A stretch of DNA of 9,256 nt from Candidatus Cloacimonadota bacterium (GCA_028683635.1 JAQUHL010000048.1:1-9256), one strand, 5' to 3'; positions 1 to 6,881 are shown, numbered from the stretch's first letter. The notes: generated from the letters alone by a model not told the origin. Made by a program: numbers and translations.

Positions 1-156
1 GATGAGGTTCTCTTCAATGTATTCCCGGCCACTGTTTTTGGCACAGGAAATTATGGTAAGCAGACTGATGAGCCAGAATATGGTAAGTAATCTGTTCAAA
101 AACTGGCTAAACAAGGACAGGTTAGAACTTTTCCTGATAATAGTCTTTATGAACAT
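1..156 (-). CDS. Lipoprotein, N-terminal fragment
   Basis: The first 52 codons of a gene that runs off the window. It begins at ATG 156, inside the end of the co-polymerase gene (35-nt overlap), with GGAG (166-169) 9 nt upstream. The protein starts with a basic stretch (MFIKTIIRK), a hydrophobic core (LLTIFWLISLLTI) and a lipobox IISC, giving a lipidated Cys38 after signal peptidase II cleavage. The residue after the cysteine is Ala, not Asp, which favours outer-membrane sorting by the Lol rule known from enterobacteria. The mature start (AKNSGREYIEENLI) is too short to assign a family. A Wza/GumB-type export lipoprotein would fit the position after a Wzz-type gene, but nothing visible proves it. 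Shorter starts (TTG at 114 or 99) exist in frame but have no good ribosome site. Confidence 0.75.
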   Translation of the reverse strand, partial: MFIKTIIRKSSNLSLFSQFLNRLLTIFWLISLLTIISCAKNSGREYIEENLI

Positions 157-2125
157 AATTGATTACTCCATATACGTTTGAAAAATTACGATGCTTCAGG
201 TATTGAACCACATTTTGGAAGATCTGACGGCTGCTGCGTTTGAATCTTCCGATCAGGATTAAGATATCGGATGCTGAGGAGATAGCCGAAAACAGCTGGA
301 TGTTGTAATGGCAATCAAAAAGTTCCCAGAAGATATAGTCGTAACCATCGAGTGATTCGAAGAAGGAAGTTACTTTTGATTGCTCAATGAGGGAATTGAA
401 GATCGAATCGTCGGCAAGAAAATATGCTTTATGCAGCATCGTATCTGTTGTATCGAATTGGTATTTATCAGAGTTATCATAAAGCCAGTTGTTAATTATA
501 TAGGGTTCGATATCAGAGCTTTTGCTCAAGAGTGAATCGATAAAGAGGATGCGTTTTTTCTGGCCAATCAGGAACCGCATCGTATCATTCATTAAGAAGG
601 ATTTTCCGGTTTCCTGAATGTCGCTGCCAAAGCAGACCACTGGTGTTTCTTTGCTGCTGCATAGTCTTACAATGTTGTCCGTCACAACCTGCATGTTTCT
701 AAGAAACACATTTTTATCCACATGGTCTTCATTGGGGAGTACTCCCAGCAAGGGTATGCGAATAACTTCCTGAAAATCTACTTCAGATTTGATGGACATA
801 TCCAGGATTTCATTTCCCACCACAAACACAGTTCCCACCAGGAAGGTTATCAAGCCAATTGCCACTACCAGGAGCTTTCTTTTGGTACCTTCCGGATTTT
901 TGGGGGTCTTGGCAAGCTCGATGATCTCATAATCGCTCACATTGGATTCCATGGCCATTCTTGCTTCAGAGAGCCTGCCCTCGATAATGCGCAAAATATC
1001 ACGATTGAGCTGAAGTTTACGTTCGAGCTCGAAGAATTCTTTTTGGATCTGAGTAAGGGTTTCCAGTTCGGCACGGATGTTGTTTACCCTGATCTGGTAT
1101 TCCTCGTTGACGTCGATGGCTGCTCTTTTTTCGGCTTCAAATCTAGAACGGTCGATTGTGTAAACATCAAGCAGGTCAGTCGGACCCCATGTGACAGATT
1201 CAGGTATATCCCGTCCAGATTTGGTAGCTGCAATGTCTTTGAGGTCATTGATTTCTTTGAGCACTTTCTGGATCTTGGGGTTATCATCGGTATATTTGGT
1301 TCTGAGCATCTCCAGTTCCCGCTCAAGCTGAAGGAGTTTACGTTCATCTGTGGCGGTATAAGTCCAGCTTCGCACTGCTTCCGGAGGTGTTTTACTGATT
1401 TTTTCGGCCATATCTTTGATCTTGGTATCCATTTCCGTGATCTTGAGATTGTTTTCGATCATCTTTAGTTCTATGGCTTTCAATTGATCAAATTTGGTCT
1501 GAGATTCATTGGGGATGGAAATCACCCCATACTGACCCCTGAACTGCTCATATTGCTCCTCAAGATCAAGAATCTGCTTGGTACGCTCTCGCTGCTGGAC
1601 TGTGTAGTAACTCAGAATTTTATTGGTAGCTGAATTTTGGAGGGAGTTGTTGTTTATGATGAATGATTCAGCAGTGGCATTGGCCAATTGGGCAGATAAC
1701 ACAGGATCATTCCAGGTCACGGAAAACTTTAGGACGTTGGAGCGATTTCCCCTCTGTACTTCAAGGGCTTTATACAAATCTTCCGGGGATATCCTTAAGC
1801 GGAGTTTACTGATCACGTCCAGCAGGACAGCCCGGGTTCTCACTGTTTCCAGGACTGTGTTCAAATCGAAGGTCTGGTACAGGTATGGCATTTCAGCCGG
1901 AGTAGACATGTTTTTGGGAGCACGAATGATGAAGCAATTTGCTTTCCATACAGGTTGAACCCGCACCTTTGCCCAGATACCTGCCAGGACCATGGCGATC
2001 AAAGTCGCTATAATAATATACTTTAATCGTTTACGGAAAACGATGTTCAGTATTTTCCGGTCAAACTTCAGGGTAGCAGTACCAGGATCCAGGAGCTCTT
2101 CACCGTTGGTGTACTCACTATTCAA
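122..2125 (-). CDS. Wzz/GumC-type polysaccharide co-polymerase with degraded tyrosine-kinase domain
   Basis: This 667-residue inner-membrane protein should control chain length or export of the polysaccharide. Layout: a cytoplasmic start, first membrane helix (about 36-52), a Wzz domain, long coiled-coil regions (about 180-300 and 325-395, rich in Glu, Lys, Leu), a short TPKNPEG proline motif, a second membrane helix (about 417-437), then a cytoplasmic domain laid out like a bacterial tyrosine kinase (BY-kinase). In that domain the Walker A is reduced to SDIQETGKS (Gly-Lys-Ser kept, PGEG lost), Walker A' is ILFIDSLL without the usual DxR, and the Walker B region reads YDYIFWELFD instead of the usual YDYIIIDTPP. 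The C-terminus keeps three tyrosines (NYVHKDYYQEKF), perhaps a remnant of the tyrosine cluster. Kinase activity is doubtful. The start is TTG at 2125, chosen because GGAGAG (2131-2136) lies 5 nt upstream. Overlaps: 8 nt with the phosphodiesterase, 35 nt with the lipoprotein gene. Confidence 0.92.
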   Translation of the reverse strand: MNSEYTNGEELLDPGTATLKFDRKILNIVFRKRLKYIIIATLIAMVLAGIWAKVRVQPVWKANCFIIRAPKNMSTPAEMPYLYQTFDLNTVLETVRTRAVLLDVISKLRLRISPEDLYKALEVQRGNRSNVLKFSVTWNDPVLSAQLANATAESFIINNNSLQNSATNKILSYYTVQQRERTKQILDLEEQYEQFRGQYGVISIPNESQTKFDQLKAIELKMIENNLKITEMDTKIKDMAEKISKTPPEAVRSWTYTATDERKLLQLERELEMLRTKYTDDNPKIQKVLKEINDLKDIAATKSGRDIPESVTWGPTDLLDVYTIDRSRFEAEKRAAIDVNEEYQIRVNNIRAELETLTQIQKEFFELERKLQLNRDILRIIEGRLSEARMAMESNVSDYEIIELAKTPKNPEGTKRKLLVVAIGLITFLVGTVFVVGNEILDMSIKSEVDFQEVIRIPLLGVLPNEDHVDKNVFLRNMQVVTDNIVRLCSSKETPVVCFGSDIQETGKSFLMNDTMRFLIGQKKRILFIDSLLSKSSDIEPYIINNWLYDNSDKYQFDTTDTMLHKAYFLADDSIFNSLIEQSKVTSFFESLDGYDYIFWELFDCHYNIQLFSAISSASDILILIGRFKRSSRQIFQNVVQYLKHRNFSNVYGVINYVHKDYYQEKF
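166..169 (-). promoter_or_regulatory. Ribosome binding site of the lipoprotein gene
   Basis: GGAG on the minus strand, 9 nt before the ATG at 156. It lies within the co-polymerase coding sequence and supports the overlapping start rather than a start after the co-polymerase stop. Confidence 0.65.
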
Positions 2126-3266
2126 GTTCGCTCTCCATAGTTTTCCTTATATCGGTTATGGAATGTATGTTTTCAGGTATCTCTTTATTCGATAGCATGA
2201 TCGAGTATGAATGCAGTGCTTGGGGATGGTAACCGTGCATTCCGGCAACCGGTTTCAATCCCATAAAACTCGGATTTATCAGCAGCCCCTCATCCATCAG
2301 GAAAAACAGCTCACCAAATTTCTGGTGAGGAAAGAACACACGCAAGCGCTTCAGCTCTTCATCACTTATCACTGTCCCGTAGTCAAGCAAGTGTAAAAGT
2401 TCACTTATGTTTTCCCTTGCCTGGGTATTAAAAAACCAAAGCCTGAGCATGGTGGAATCGTAAAAGGCAATGTAGTCCTTTCCATATTGGTAACCAAGGG
2501 AGCTAACTGAGGTCATGAGGTCGTGAGTACCTGTAACCGGTGCCATCCCATGATCTGAAATCACATAGATACTAACCTCTTCATATATCTTTCGAGCCCA
2601 GCCTGATAGATCAAGGATCTGGATTTCAAGAGATTTAAGCTTTTCCTGCGTCTGATGCGAAAATGGACCATACTCGTGCATAACTGCATCCAGCTTGGGC
2701 AGATATACATAGGCGAAGCGGAGCAGAGAATCACTCATGGCTTTCTTGTTTTCCTTCAGAATCTGTTCTTCCGAATGACGCCAATTGGAACAATAATAAG
2801 GGATGTTTCGCCGGATGCACCAGTCAAAGATTGTATCAGTTCGCAATATCCCGCCAGGGACGAAATAATCCCGTTTCTCAAGGTAGTCAAAATATGGCAG
2901 GTACTTGAAGGGAACGCTATAGAGCTGGAAGTAGCCGGTAAATCCATGCACAAGTTTGATAATCTTGCTCAGGTTGTGCCGTACTCTCCAGCGATCAAAT
3001 ATCTGGGGAGGTAAGGCGGCAAAGTATTTCATCCATTTGAAAGGAGAGGAATCCGGATCGTAAATGAAACTTGACCAGTGAGTATGTTCATCGGGGTATC
3101 TGCCTGTGAGGATGGAGGGATCTGCTGCAGATGAAAAACCAAAGGTAGTCTCCAGTTTGCTCTGATGAGGAAGTAACTCGTTCAAAAAGCCATATTTCTG
3201 GTATATCTCCCAGCCAAAGGCATCGACGAAAAAGTATAGCGCTATCCTTCTCTTGTTATTCACCAT
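2118..3266 (-). CDS. Alkaline-phosphatase-superfamily phosphodiesterase (type I phosphodiesterase/nucleotide pyrophosphatase-like)
   Basis: A 382-residue enzyme of the metal-dependent phosphodiesterase family (PF01663-like). The expected metal ligands can be followed: Asp15 in YFFVDAFGW, a nucleophile segment FSSAADPSILTGRYP (Ser45 or Ser46, with LTG.YP typical of the family), LDAVMHEYGP (Asp193, His197), VISDHGM (Asp238, His239) and AGMHGYHP (His344). The protein therefore looks active, with Ser in place of the Thr common in nucleotide pyrophosphatases. There is no signal peptide or membrane helix, so it should act in the cytoplasm, unlike many secreted relatives; nucleotide sugars, nucleotides or lipid-linked intermediates would be accessible. 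The ATG at 3266 lies 13 nt after the previous stop, with AGGTAG at 3273-3278 as ribosome site. Its end overlaps the next gene by 8 nt. The true substrate is unknown. Confidence 0.88.
   Translation of the reverse strand: MVNNKRRIALYFFVDAFGWEIYQKYGFLNELLPHQSKLETTFGFSSAADPSILTGRYPDEHTHWSSFIYDPDSSPFKWMKYFAALPPQIFDRWRVRHNLSKIIKLVHGFTGYFQLYSVPFKYLPYFDYLEKRDYFVPGGILRTDTIFDWCIRRNIPYYCSNWRHSEEQILKENKKAMSDSLLRFAYVYLPKLDAVMHEYGPFSHQTQEKLKSLEIQILDLSGWARKIYEEVSIYVISDHGMAPVTGTHDLMTSVSSLGYQYGKDYIAFYDSTMLRLWFFNTQARENISELLHLLDYGTVISDEELKRLRVFFPHQKFGELFFLMDEGLLINPSFMGLKPVAGMHGYHPQALHSYSIMLSNKEIPENIHSITDIRKTMESELE
2131..2136 (-). promoter_or_regulatory. Ribosome binding site deciding the TTG start of the co-polymerase gene
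   Basis: GGAGAG on the minus strand, 5 nt before TTG at 2125. It sits in the last codons of the phosphodiesterase gene. It explains a non-ATG start and the 8-nt gene overlap, which suggests translational coupling. Confidence 0.7.
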
Positions 3267-3279
3267 TCACAACTACCTG

Positions 3280-4449
3280 TTAATTATACACATACCAAAT
3301 CTTCAGGAATCGTTCCCAAAGATCTCTAAGTGATGTAAAACCTTGCAAAGATAATATGAAGCCAATGTTTCTTACATCCCCTTCTTCGTCAAACAAAAAA
3401 TACGGTAAGGTATAGAAAAGCCGATAACGTGGATACCTTAGATACAAGTCCGGGGAAAAACAGGTTCCCTTAAAAAACTTTAGATTGTGAAGCAGATTCC
3501 GTAACATGATATGAATGGAATCAGTTACCCTGAATGATTTGGATAGGTATTGAAGATAAGATTGATAAGGAGTATTTTCTTGCCAAGTATATTTATGAGC
3601 ACTAGCCTGCTGTTTCCACAAGAAGTAATATGTTTGTTTGAACATCGCCCTGGTTTCTTTAATCCATTTTGTGGTTGCATCCCGTTCAAGGGTTTCGATG
3701 CAGGGCTTAAGCTTGAATTCCATGGAAGTAATATATTGATTATAAAGCCAGTTATCATCATTTGAGATGGGGCCAATCTGAGAAGTGAGGTCTTTCCTGC
3801 TTTGCCAAATTTCCATCCGTTCCAGATTGGAGCATCGGTAAAGACCATTGGCAATGAGAAGAGAATCTCCCAGAGCCTGGATCGCCTTGTGGATATTTCT
3901 GCGGATGAAATCATGATCGGGCTTATCTGACTTGAGATTGGTTTCTGCAAGCTTTAAGCCTACTCCCCTGTTGAGCAGCAGTTTGAGTGCTTCCATCAAA
4001 GGCAATTCCTCAGCTTTCCAATCAGGAAGATAGGATAGTATCCTGGGATTACCAAACAAGACTTTGTGCCCCATTTTCAGATCATACCAAACCAGCCACT
4101 GCTCAGCTTTGGGCAAAACAGTATATGCTTGCAATGGGGAAAAATCCACATCTATCCCATGTTTCTCACTAAGTTCATGATGAAGGGCTGTCAATTGTCT
4201 TGTGAGAAATTGGCAGGTCTTTCTTTTAAGCTTACCGGTAATGACGAATAAATCCAGATCGTTGTAAAGTTCCTCTTGTCCGTCGCGGATGAGGACGCCC
4301 CCTTCCCCTCTGCCATAGCCACCCGATAAGATCAGTGCTTTCAGTTTGTCCTGGGGGAAGATATCCAAAACCCGGGTTCTGATATCTTCCAGAATCGCAT
4401 CAATTTTACTATCGAAAGCATCTGATCCATGGATGCTGTATTTTCCCAT
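3280..4449 (-). CDS. Nucleotidyltransferase-fold protein with unrecognised C-terminal region
   Basis: I call 389 residues starting at the ATG at 4449, one nt into the udk stop (TGATG); a TTG directly before it (4452) is possible but less likely. Residues about 35-105 show the DNA polymerase beta-type minimal nucleotidyltransferase fold: LILSGGYGRGEGG (GG at 43-44), then NDLDLFVI with Asp64 and Asp66, and GIDVDF with a likely third carboxylate (Asp102, or Asp100). All metal-binding positions look present, so activity is plausible. The family includes aminoglycoside nucleotidyltransferases, CCA-adding enzymes, protein adenylyltransferases and MNT antitoxins. The remaining 270 or so residues look mostly helical and rich in aromatic and basic residues; I recognise no domain there. 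No signal peptide or clear membrane segment is seen. Position between a uridine kinase and a phosphodiesterase suggests a shared small-molecule or glycan-modification step, but the substrate is unknown. Confidence 0.82.
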   Translation of the reverse strand: MGKYSIHGSDAFDSKIDAILEDIRTRVLDIFPQDKLKALILSGGYGRGEGGVLIRDGQEELYNDLDLFVITGKLKRKTCQFLTRQLTALHHELSEKHGIDVDFSPLQAYTVLPKAEQWLVWYDLKMGHKVLFGNPRILSYLPDWKAEELPLMEALKLLLNRGVGLKLAETNLKSDKPDHDFIRRNIHKAIQALGDSLLIANGLYRCSNLERMEIWQSRKDLTSQIGPISNDDNWLYNQYITSMEFKLKPCIETLERDATTKWIKETRAMFKQTYYFLWKQQASAHKYTWQENTPYQSYLQYLSKSFRVTDSIHIMLRNLLHNLKFFKGTCFSPDLYLRYPRYRLFYTLPYFLFDEEGDVRNIGFILSLQGFTSLRDLWERFLKIWYVYN

Positions 4450-4451
4450 CA
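4447..4451 (-). promoter_or_regulatory. TGATG stop-start junction between udk and the nucleotidyltransferase gene
   Basis: The udk stop TGA (4449-4451) shares its final A with the ATG (4447-4449) of the next gene. This is a classic termination-reinitiation arrangement. No strong Shine-Dalgarno sequence is close upstream (only GGG in ACGGGTAC), so the downstream gene probably depends on translation of udk. Confidence 0.7.
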
Positions 4452-5084
4452 AAGTACCCGTCTGCTCTCATAGAGCAAAAAGCCATTTAATAAATACAGA
4501 ACTTTGTCGAACTCCCTTTCTCCTGAGATAATGACGTCGGCATTTTTTTTGGAAGGTTCGATAAAAGCCATGTGCGAGGGTCTGACAGTATCAACATATT
4601 GCTCGATTACAGAATCTATGTTGAAGCCACGGTCTCTGATATCTCTATAAATGCGGCGGGCGAGGCGCAGGTCTGCATCCGTATCGACGAATATCTTCAA
4701 ATCTGCCAGCTCCACCAATTCTGGATAGTAAAGTGCAAAAATCCCTTCCAGGATGAGAACTTCCGCACCAGCTACGCACATCTTCCCCTCGGAACGTTTG
4801 TGAGTAACAAAATCATAATCCGGGATATTGACTGTTTCTCCCTTGAGAATTGATAACACATCCTGATACAGATAGGGAAACTCAATTGAATCAGGATGAT
4901 CAAAGTTAGTTTTATTAGCTTCGGTTTGGGACAGGTGGCTGAGATCTTTGTAATAGTTATCGTGAGAAAGGATCACGGTTTTCAACTCTTGCATTCTTTT
5001 GCCGATGGCTTTGGCCATTGTGGTCTTTCCGGAACAAGTGCCTCCACTGATAAGCACCAACCGAGCGTGGGGTTTAGAAGCCAT
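4449..5084 (-). CDS. udk: Uridine kinase
   Basis: A 211-residue P-loop kinase that phosphorylates uridine (and usually cytidine) to the monophosphate with ATP or GTP, the pyrimidine salvage step. Length matches the family. The Walker A loop is GGTCSGKTT (14-22). The nucleoside-site and family motifs follow in order: HDNYYKDL (Asp42), NFDHPDSIEFP (60-70), YDFVTHKR (90-97), LEGIFALY (112-119), RRIYRDIRDRGF (143-154) and YVDTVRP (163-169). Nothing important appears to be missing. The ATG at 5084 has AGGAG (5093-5097) 8 nt upstream, although it lies inside the end of the preceding gene. Its stop overlaps the next start as TGATG. Finding it inside a polysaccharide operon is unusual. It may supply UMP for UDP-sugars, or recycle uridine from UDP released by glycosyl transfer; a changed substrate cannot be excluded from sequence. 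Confidence 0.95.
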   Translation of the reverse strand: MASKPHARLVLISGGTCSGKTTMAKAIGKRMQELKTVILSHDNYYKDLSHLSQTEANKTNFDHPDSIEFPYLYQDVLSILKGETVNIPDYDFVTHKRSEGKMCVAGAEVLILEGIFALYYPELVELADLKIFVDTDADLRLARRIYRDIRDRGFNIDSVIEQYVDTVRPSHMAFIEPSKKNADVIISGEREFDKVLYLLNGFLLYESRRVL

Positions 5085-6453
5085 GCACCAATCTCCTATA
5101 CAGTGTCTTTACTAATATGACCAGATTGTTTCTTGTCGAACAGTTATTGATATATTCAAGCTCGTAGAATTCATCAATTGCTTCTTCTCCGGATTGCTTA
5201 CTTTCGATCAGAGAAAACACTCCAGGATTATATACTTCAAGGTCTTTACATAGTTTTCTATTTATGGCGTTATTGACATAAAGGTGATTGCCTACCAGAT
5301 ACAGCCTGCCTGCAAAGGCAAAGAGAAGCCTGACGAATTTATCGAGACTGAGATGTAAAAGCACCCTTCCCAACCAGAATCGTTTTATGGATAAGGGGTC
5401 GCAAAACTTCTTTATTCTTCCTCTTTTCTCCATAATATACTCAGTAAGATTTTTTCGTGTGATTATCAATAGAGGTACCCATAAAACGAGCCAGGGCACA
5501 GCCATCAGCAGGATCAGAAAGAGAGCGATCAAGCGCTGAACCAGGACATTGAAAAACGAGGCCATGATTCCTTGTTCGAGATAGGAAATAATCACGTTGT
5601 CGCTAATCTGGATATAATCTCCGGTGAGACCTGAGATCAACATGTTGCGGTATATGATCTTCTGGTTCAGTTCCAGATCTGGTCCCACATAGGTATTATC
5701 ATAGATGATACTGTTCTGAACTTCGGAATGGTCATCGATTACCACGTTGTCCCCGATTATGCTGTTGGGGCCAATAATTGTGTGATCCCTGAATCTTGTA
5801 TTGTTTCCAATCATAATTGGTTTGCTGATTTGGCAAGAGTGGGGATAGATAAAGCTGATGCCATAGAAGGCATTTTTCTCATTTGAGTATCCCGGGAGCA
5901 CGTAATGTTTGTTTTGGTTAGCAAGAATATCCATCGACAACTTAAAATACTCCACCACATTCTCCAATTCCCTGATCCTGATGCTTTGGTCGAACCGACA
6001 AAAGGAAATGGAAGAAGGGTTTACATTTATGGGTATGTAATAGAGATTTTTGCCGGAATCCATACAGGCTCCCAGATCGGCAAAACTGACCCTTTGACTC
6101 AGACTATCCCGGTTGTATTCGATAAAGAAGAATCCATTCATGATGATCAGGTCATCTTCTTTACAAAATGAAATGTTTTTCAGATAGACGTTTTTTACGG
6201 AGTCCTCCGGGTGTGCCAGAGCGTAGGAAACATCTATCCCCCACTTTTGACCTTTTTCGAAGTACCTTTCAATCTCCTTGCTGGAAGTATCGCTGACAAT
6301 ACGTACCTGTTTGACCTTCAGAAGAGATGCAAAATCCAAAAAATACTCCAGCAGGGGTTTGTTTACCAGCTTGAGTAAATACGGCTCCAAACCTGGGAAA
6401 ACAGCTCTCACCCAGTTGGCATCTGTGTTTCTAGCATAGATCAGACAGCGCAT
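5074..6453 (-). CDS. Degenerate nucleotidyltransferase / left-handed beta-helix / degenerate sugar-transferase fusion
   Basis: A 459-residue three-part protein. Residues about 1-195 follow the sugar-1-phosphate nucleotidyltransferase layout: MRCLIYAR strand, then PYLLKLVNKPLLEYFLDF, matching the usual PKPLLPV..KPLLEY. The glycine-rich GxGTR loop and the Lys of the PK motif are missing. Residues about 200-290 are hexapeptide repeats of a left-handed beta-helix (IGNNTRFRDHTIIG, NSIIGDNVVI). A strongly hydrophobic segment follows (about 300-332). Residues about 360-459 resemble the end of a PF02397 sugar transferase: LDKFVRLL..AGRLYLVG aligns with IDELPQLI..KGDMSLVG, then NPGVFSLIE and ELEYINN......LVILVKTL. 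The catalytic Glu is replaced (Asp371-Lys372) and GPRP is absent. I infer a membrane-bound, probably non-catalytic scaffold or sensor, though residual binding of a sugar nucleotide is possible. The ATG at 6453 is the only ATG after an in-frame stop; no strong ribosome site is close. It overlaps udk by 11 nt. Confidence 0.82.
   Translation of the reverse strand: MRCLIYARNTDANWVRAVFPGLEPYLLKLVNKPLLEYFLDFASLLKVKQVRIVSDTSSKEIERYFEKGQKWGIDVSYALAHPEDSVKNVYLKNISFCKEDDLIIMNGFFFIEYNRDSLSQRVSFADLGACMDSGKNLYYIPINVNPSSISFCRFDQSIRIRELENVVEYFKLSMDILANQNKHYVLPGYSNEKNAFYGISFIYPHSCQISKPIMIGNNTRFRDHTIIGPNSIIGDNVVIDDHSEVQNSIIYDNTYVGPDLELNQKIIYRNMLISGLTGDYIQISDNVIISYLEQGIMASFFNVLVQRLIALFLILLMAVPWLVLWVPLLIITRKNLTEYIMEKRGRIKKFCDPLSIKRFWLGRVLLHLSLDKFVRLLFAFAGRLYLVGNHLYVNNAINRKLCKDLEVYNPGVFSLIESKQSGEEAIDEFYELEYINNCSTRNNLVILVKTLYRRLVHGF
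5093..5097 (-). promoter_or_regulatory. Ribosome binding site of udk
   Basis: AGGAG on the minus strand, 8 nt before ATG 5084. It lies inside the 3' end of the fusion gene and supports the 11-nt overlap. Confidence 0.75.
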
Positions 6454-6523
6454 CTTAGATAGTTCTTATCACTTCCTGATATCTTTTAGCCTGATTATCT
6501 CCAATCTTTTAAACAATAATGGT

Positions 6524-6874
6524 TTAGAACCCATCAAATCCCGAATCGTAGGATGCCATGGCCGCATCGATATCATCAAAAATGTGGAATATCTTGTAGG
6601 CTCTGGTGATGTCAAATACCATTCTTGGTTTGTCCTGAAGCCTTGCCAGACGAATGTCTCCCCCGTTTTGGGAGGTGGATTTCAAGCAGGCGACGATGGT
6701 ACCCAAACCGGTACTGTCAATAAAGTCACAACCTTCCAGATCAAAGATAAAGAAAGTTGTCTCACTTGAAACGGAATCGAAGTAGGTCTTCAATTCCGGG
6801 GCGCTGTAGGCATCAAGTCTTCCGGATATTTCGACAATGCCTATGTTGTTTTTTTTGTAGTGATTCAGATTCAC
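6524..6874 (-). CDS. STAS-domain protein (anti-sigma-factor antagonist like)
   Basis: A 116-residue single STAS domain, the fold of SpoIIAA/RsbV-type anti-anti-sigma factors. It carries the GRLDAYSAPELK segment (18-29) and the signature DFIDSTGLGT with the predicted phosphorylatable Ser53. The C-terminal part (about KIFHIFDDIDAAM) fits the last helix of the fold. Such proteins switch partners depending on serine phosphorylation by an anti-sigma-type kinase and dephosphorylation by a PP2C phosphatase; neither partner gene is in this window. In Vibrio fischeri a single STAS protein, SypA, is encoded in the syp polysaccharide locus and controls biofilm formation, so a role in regulating polysaccharide output is a reasonable inference here. 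The start is GTG at 6874, chosen because AGGAG (6882-6886) sits 7 nt upstream. It lies 57 nt after the PGT gene and 70 nt before the next gene. Confidence 0.92.
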   Translation of the reverse strand: MNLNHYKKNNIGIVEISGRLDAYSAPELKTYFDSVSSETTFFIFDLEGCDFIDSTGLGTIVACLKSTSQNGGDIRLARLQDKPRMVFDITRAYKIFHIFDDIDAAMASYDSGFDGF

Positions 6875-6881
6875 TTCTCTA

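Noticed and set aside
722..1468. A 248-codon open frame on the plus strand opposite the co-polymerase gene
   Set aside because: It mirrors the coiled-coil coding region of the minus-strand gene. The translation shows no recognisable domain and is rich in His, Phe and Gly in the way antisense translations are. All supported genes are on the other strand.
1623..1958. A 111-codon plus-strand open frame
   Set aside because: It lies wholly inside the well-supported Wzz-type gene and shows no motif or family signature.
4450..4452. TTG at 4452 as start of the nucleotidyltransferase gene
   Set aside because: The next codon is ATG at 4449 in a TGATG junction, which is a much more usual initiation arrangement.
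6454..6523. Possible promoter in the 70-nt gap between the STAS gene and the fusion gene (TTGGAG, 17 nt, TATCAG)
   Set aside because: Both boxes match the consensus poorly, and AT-rich gaps give such matches often. It is not strong enough to call.
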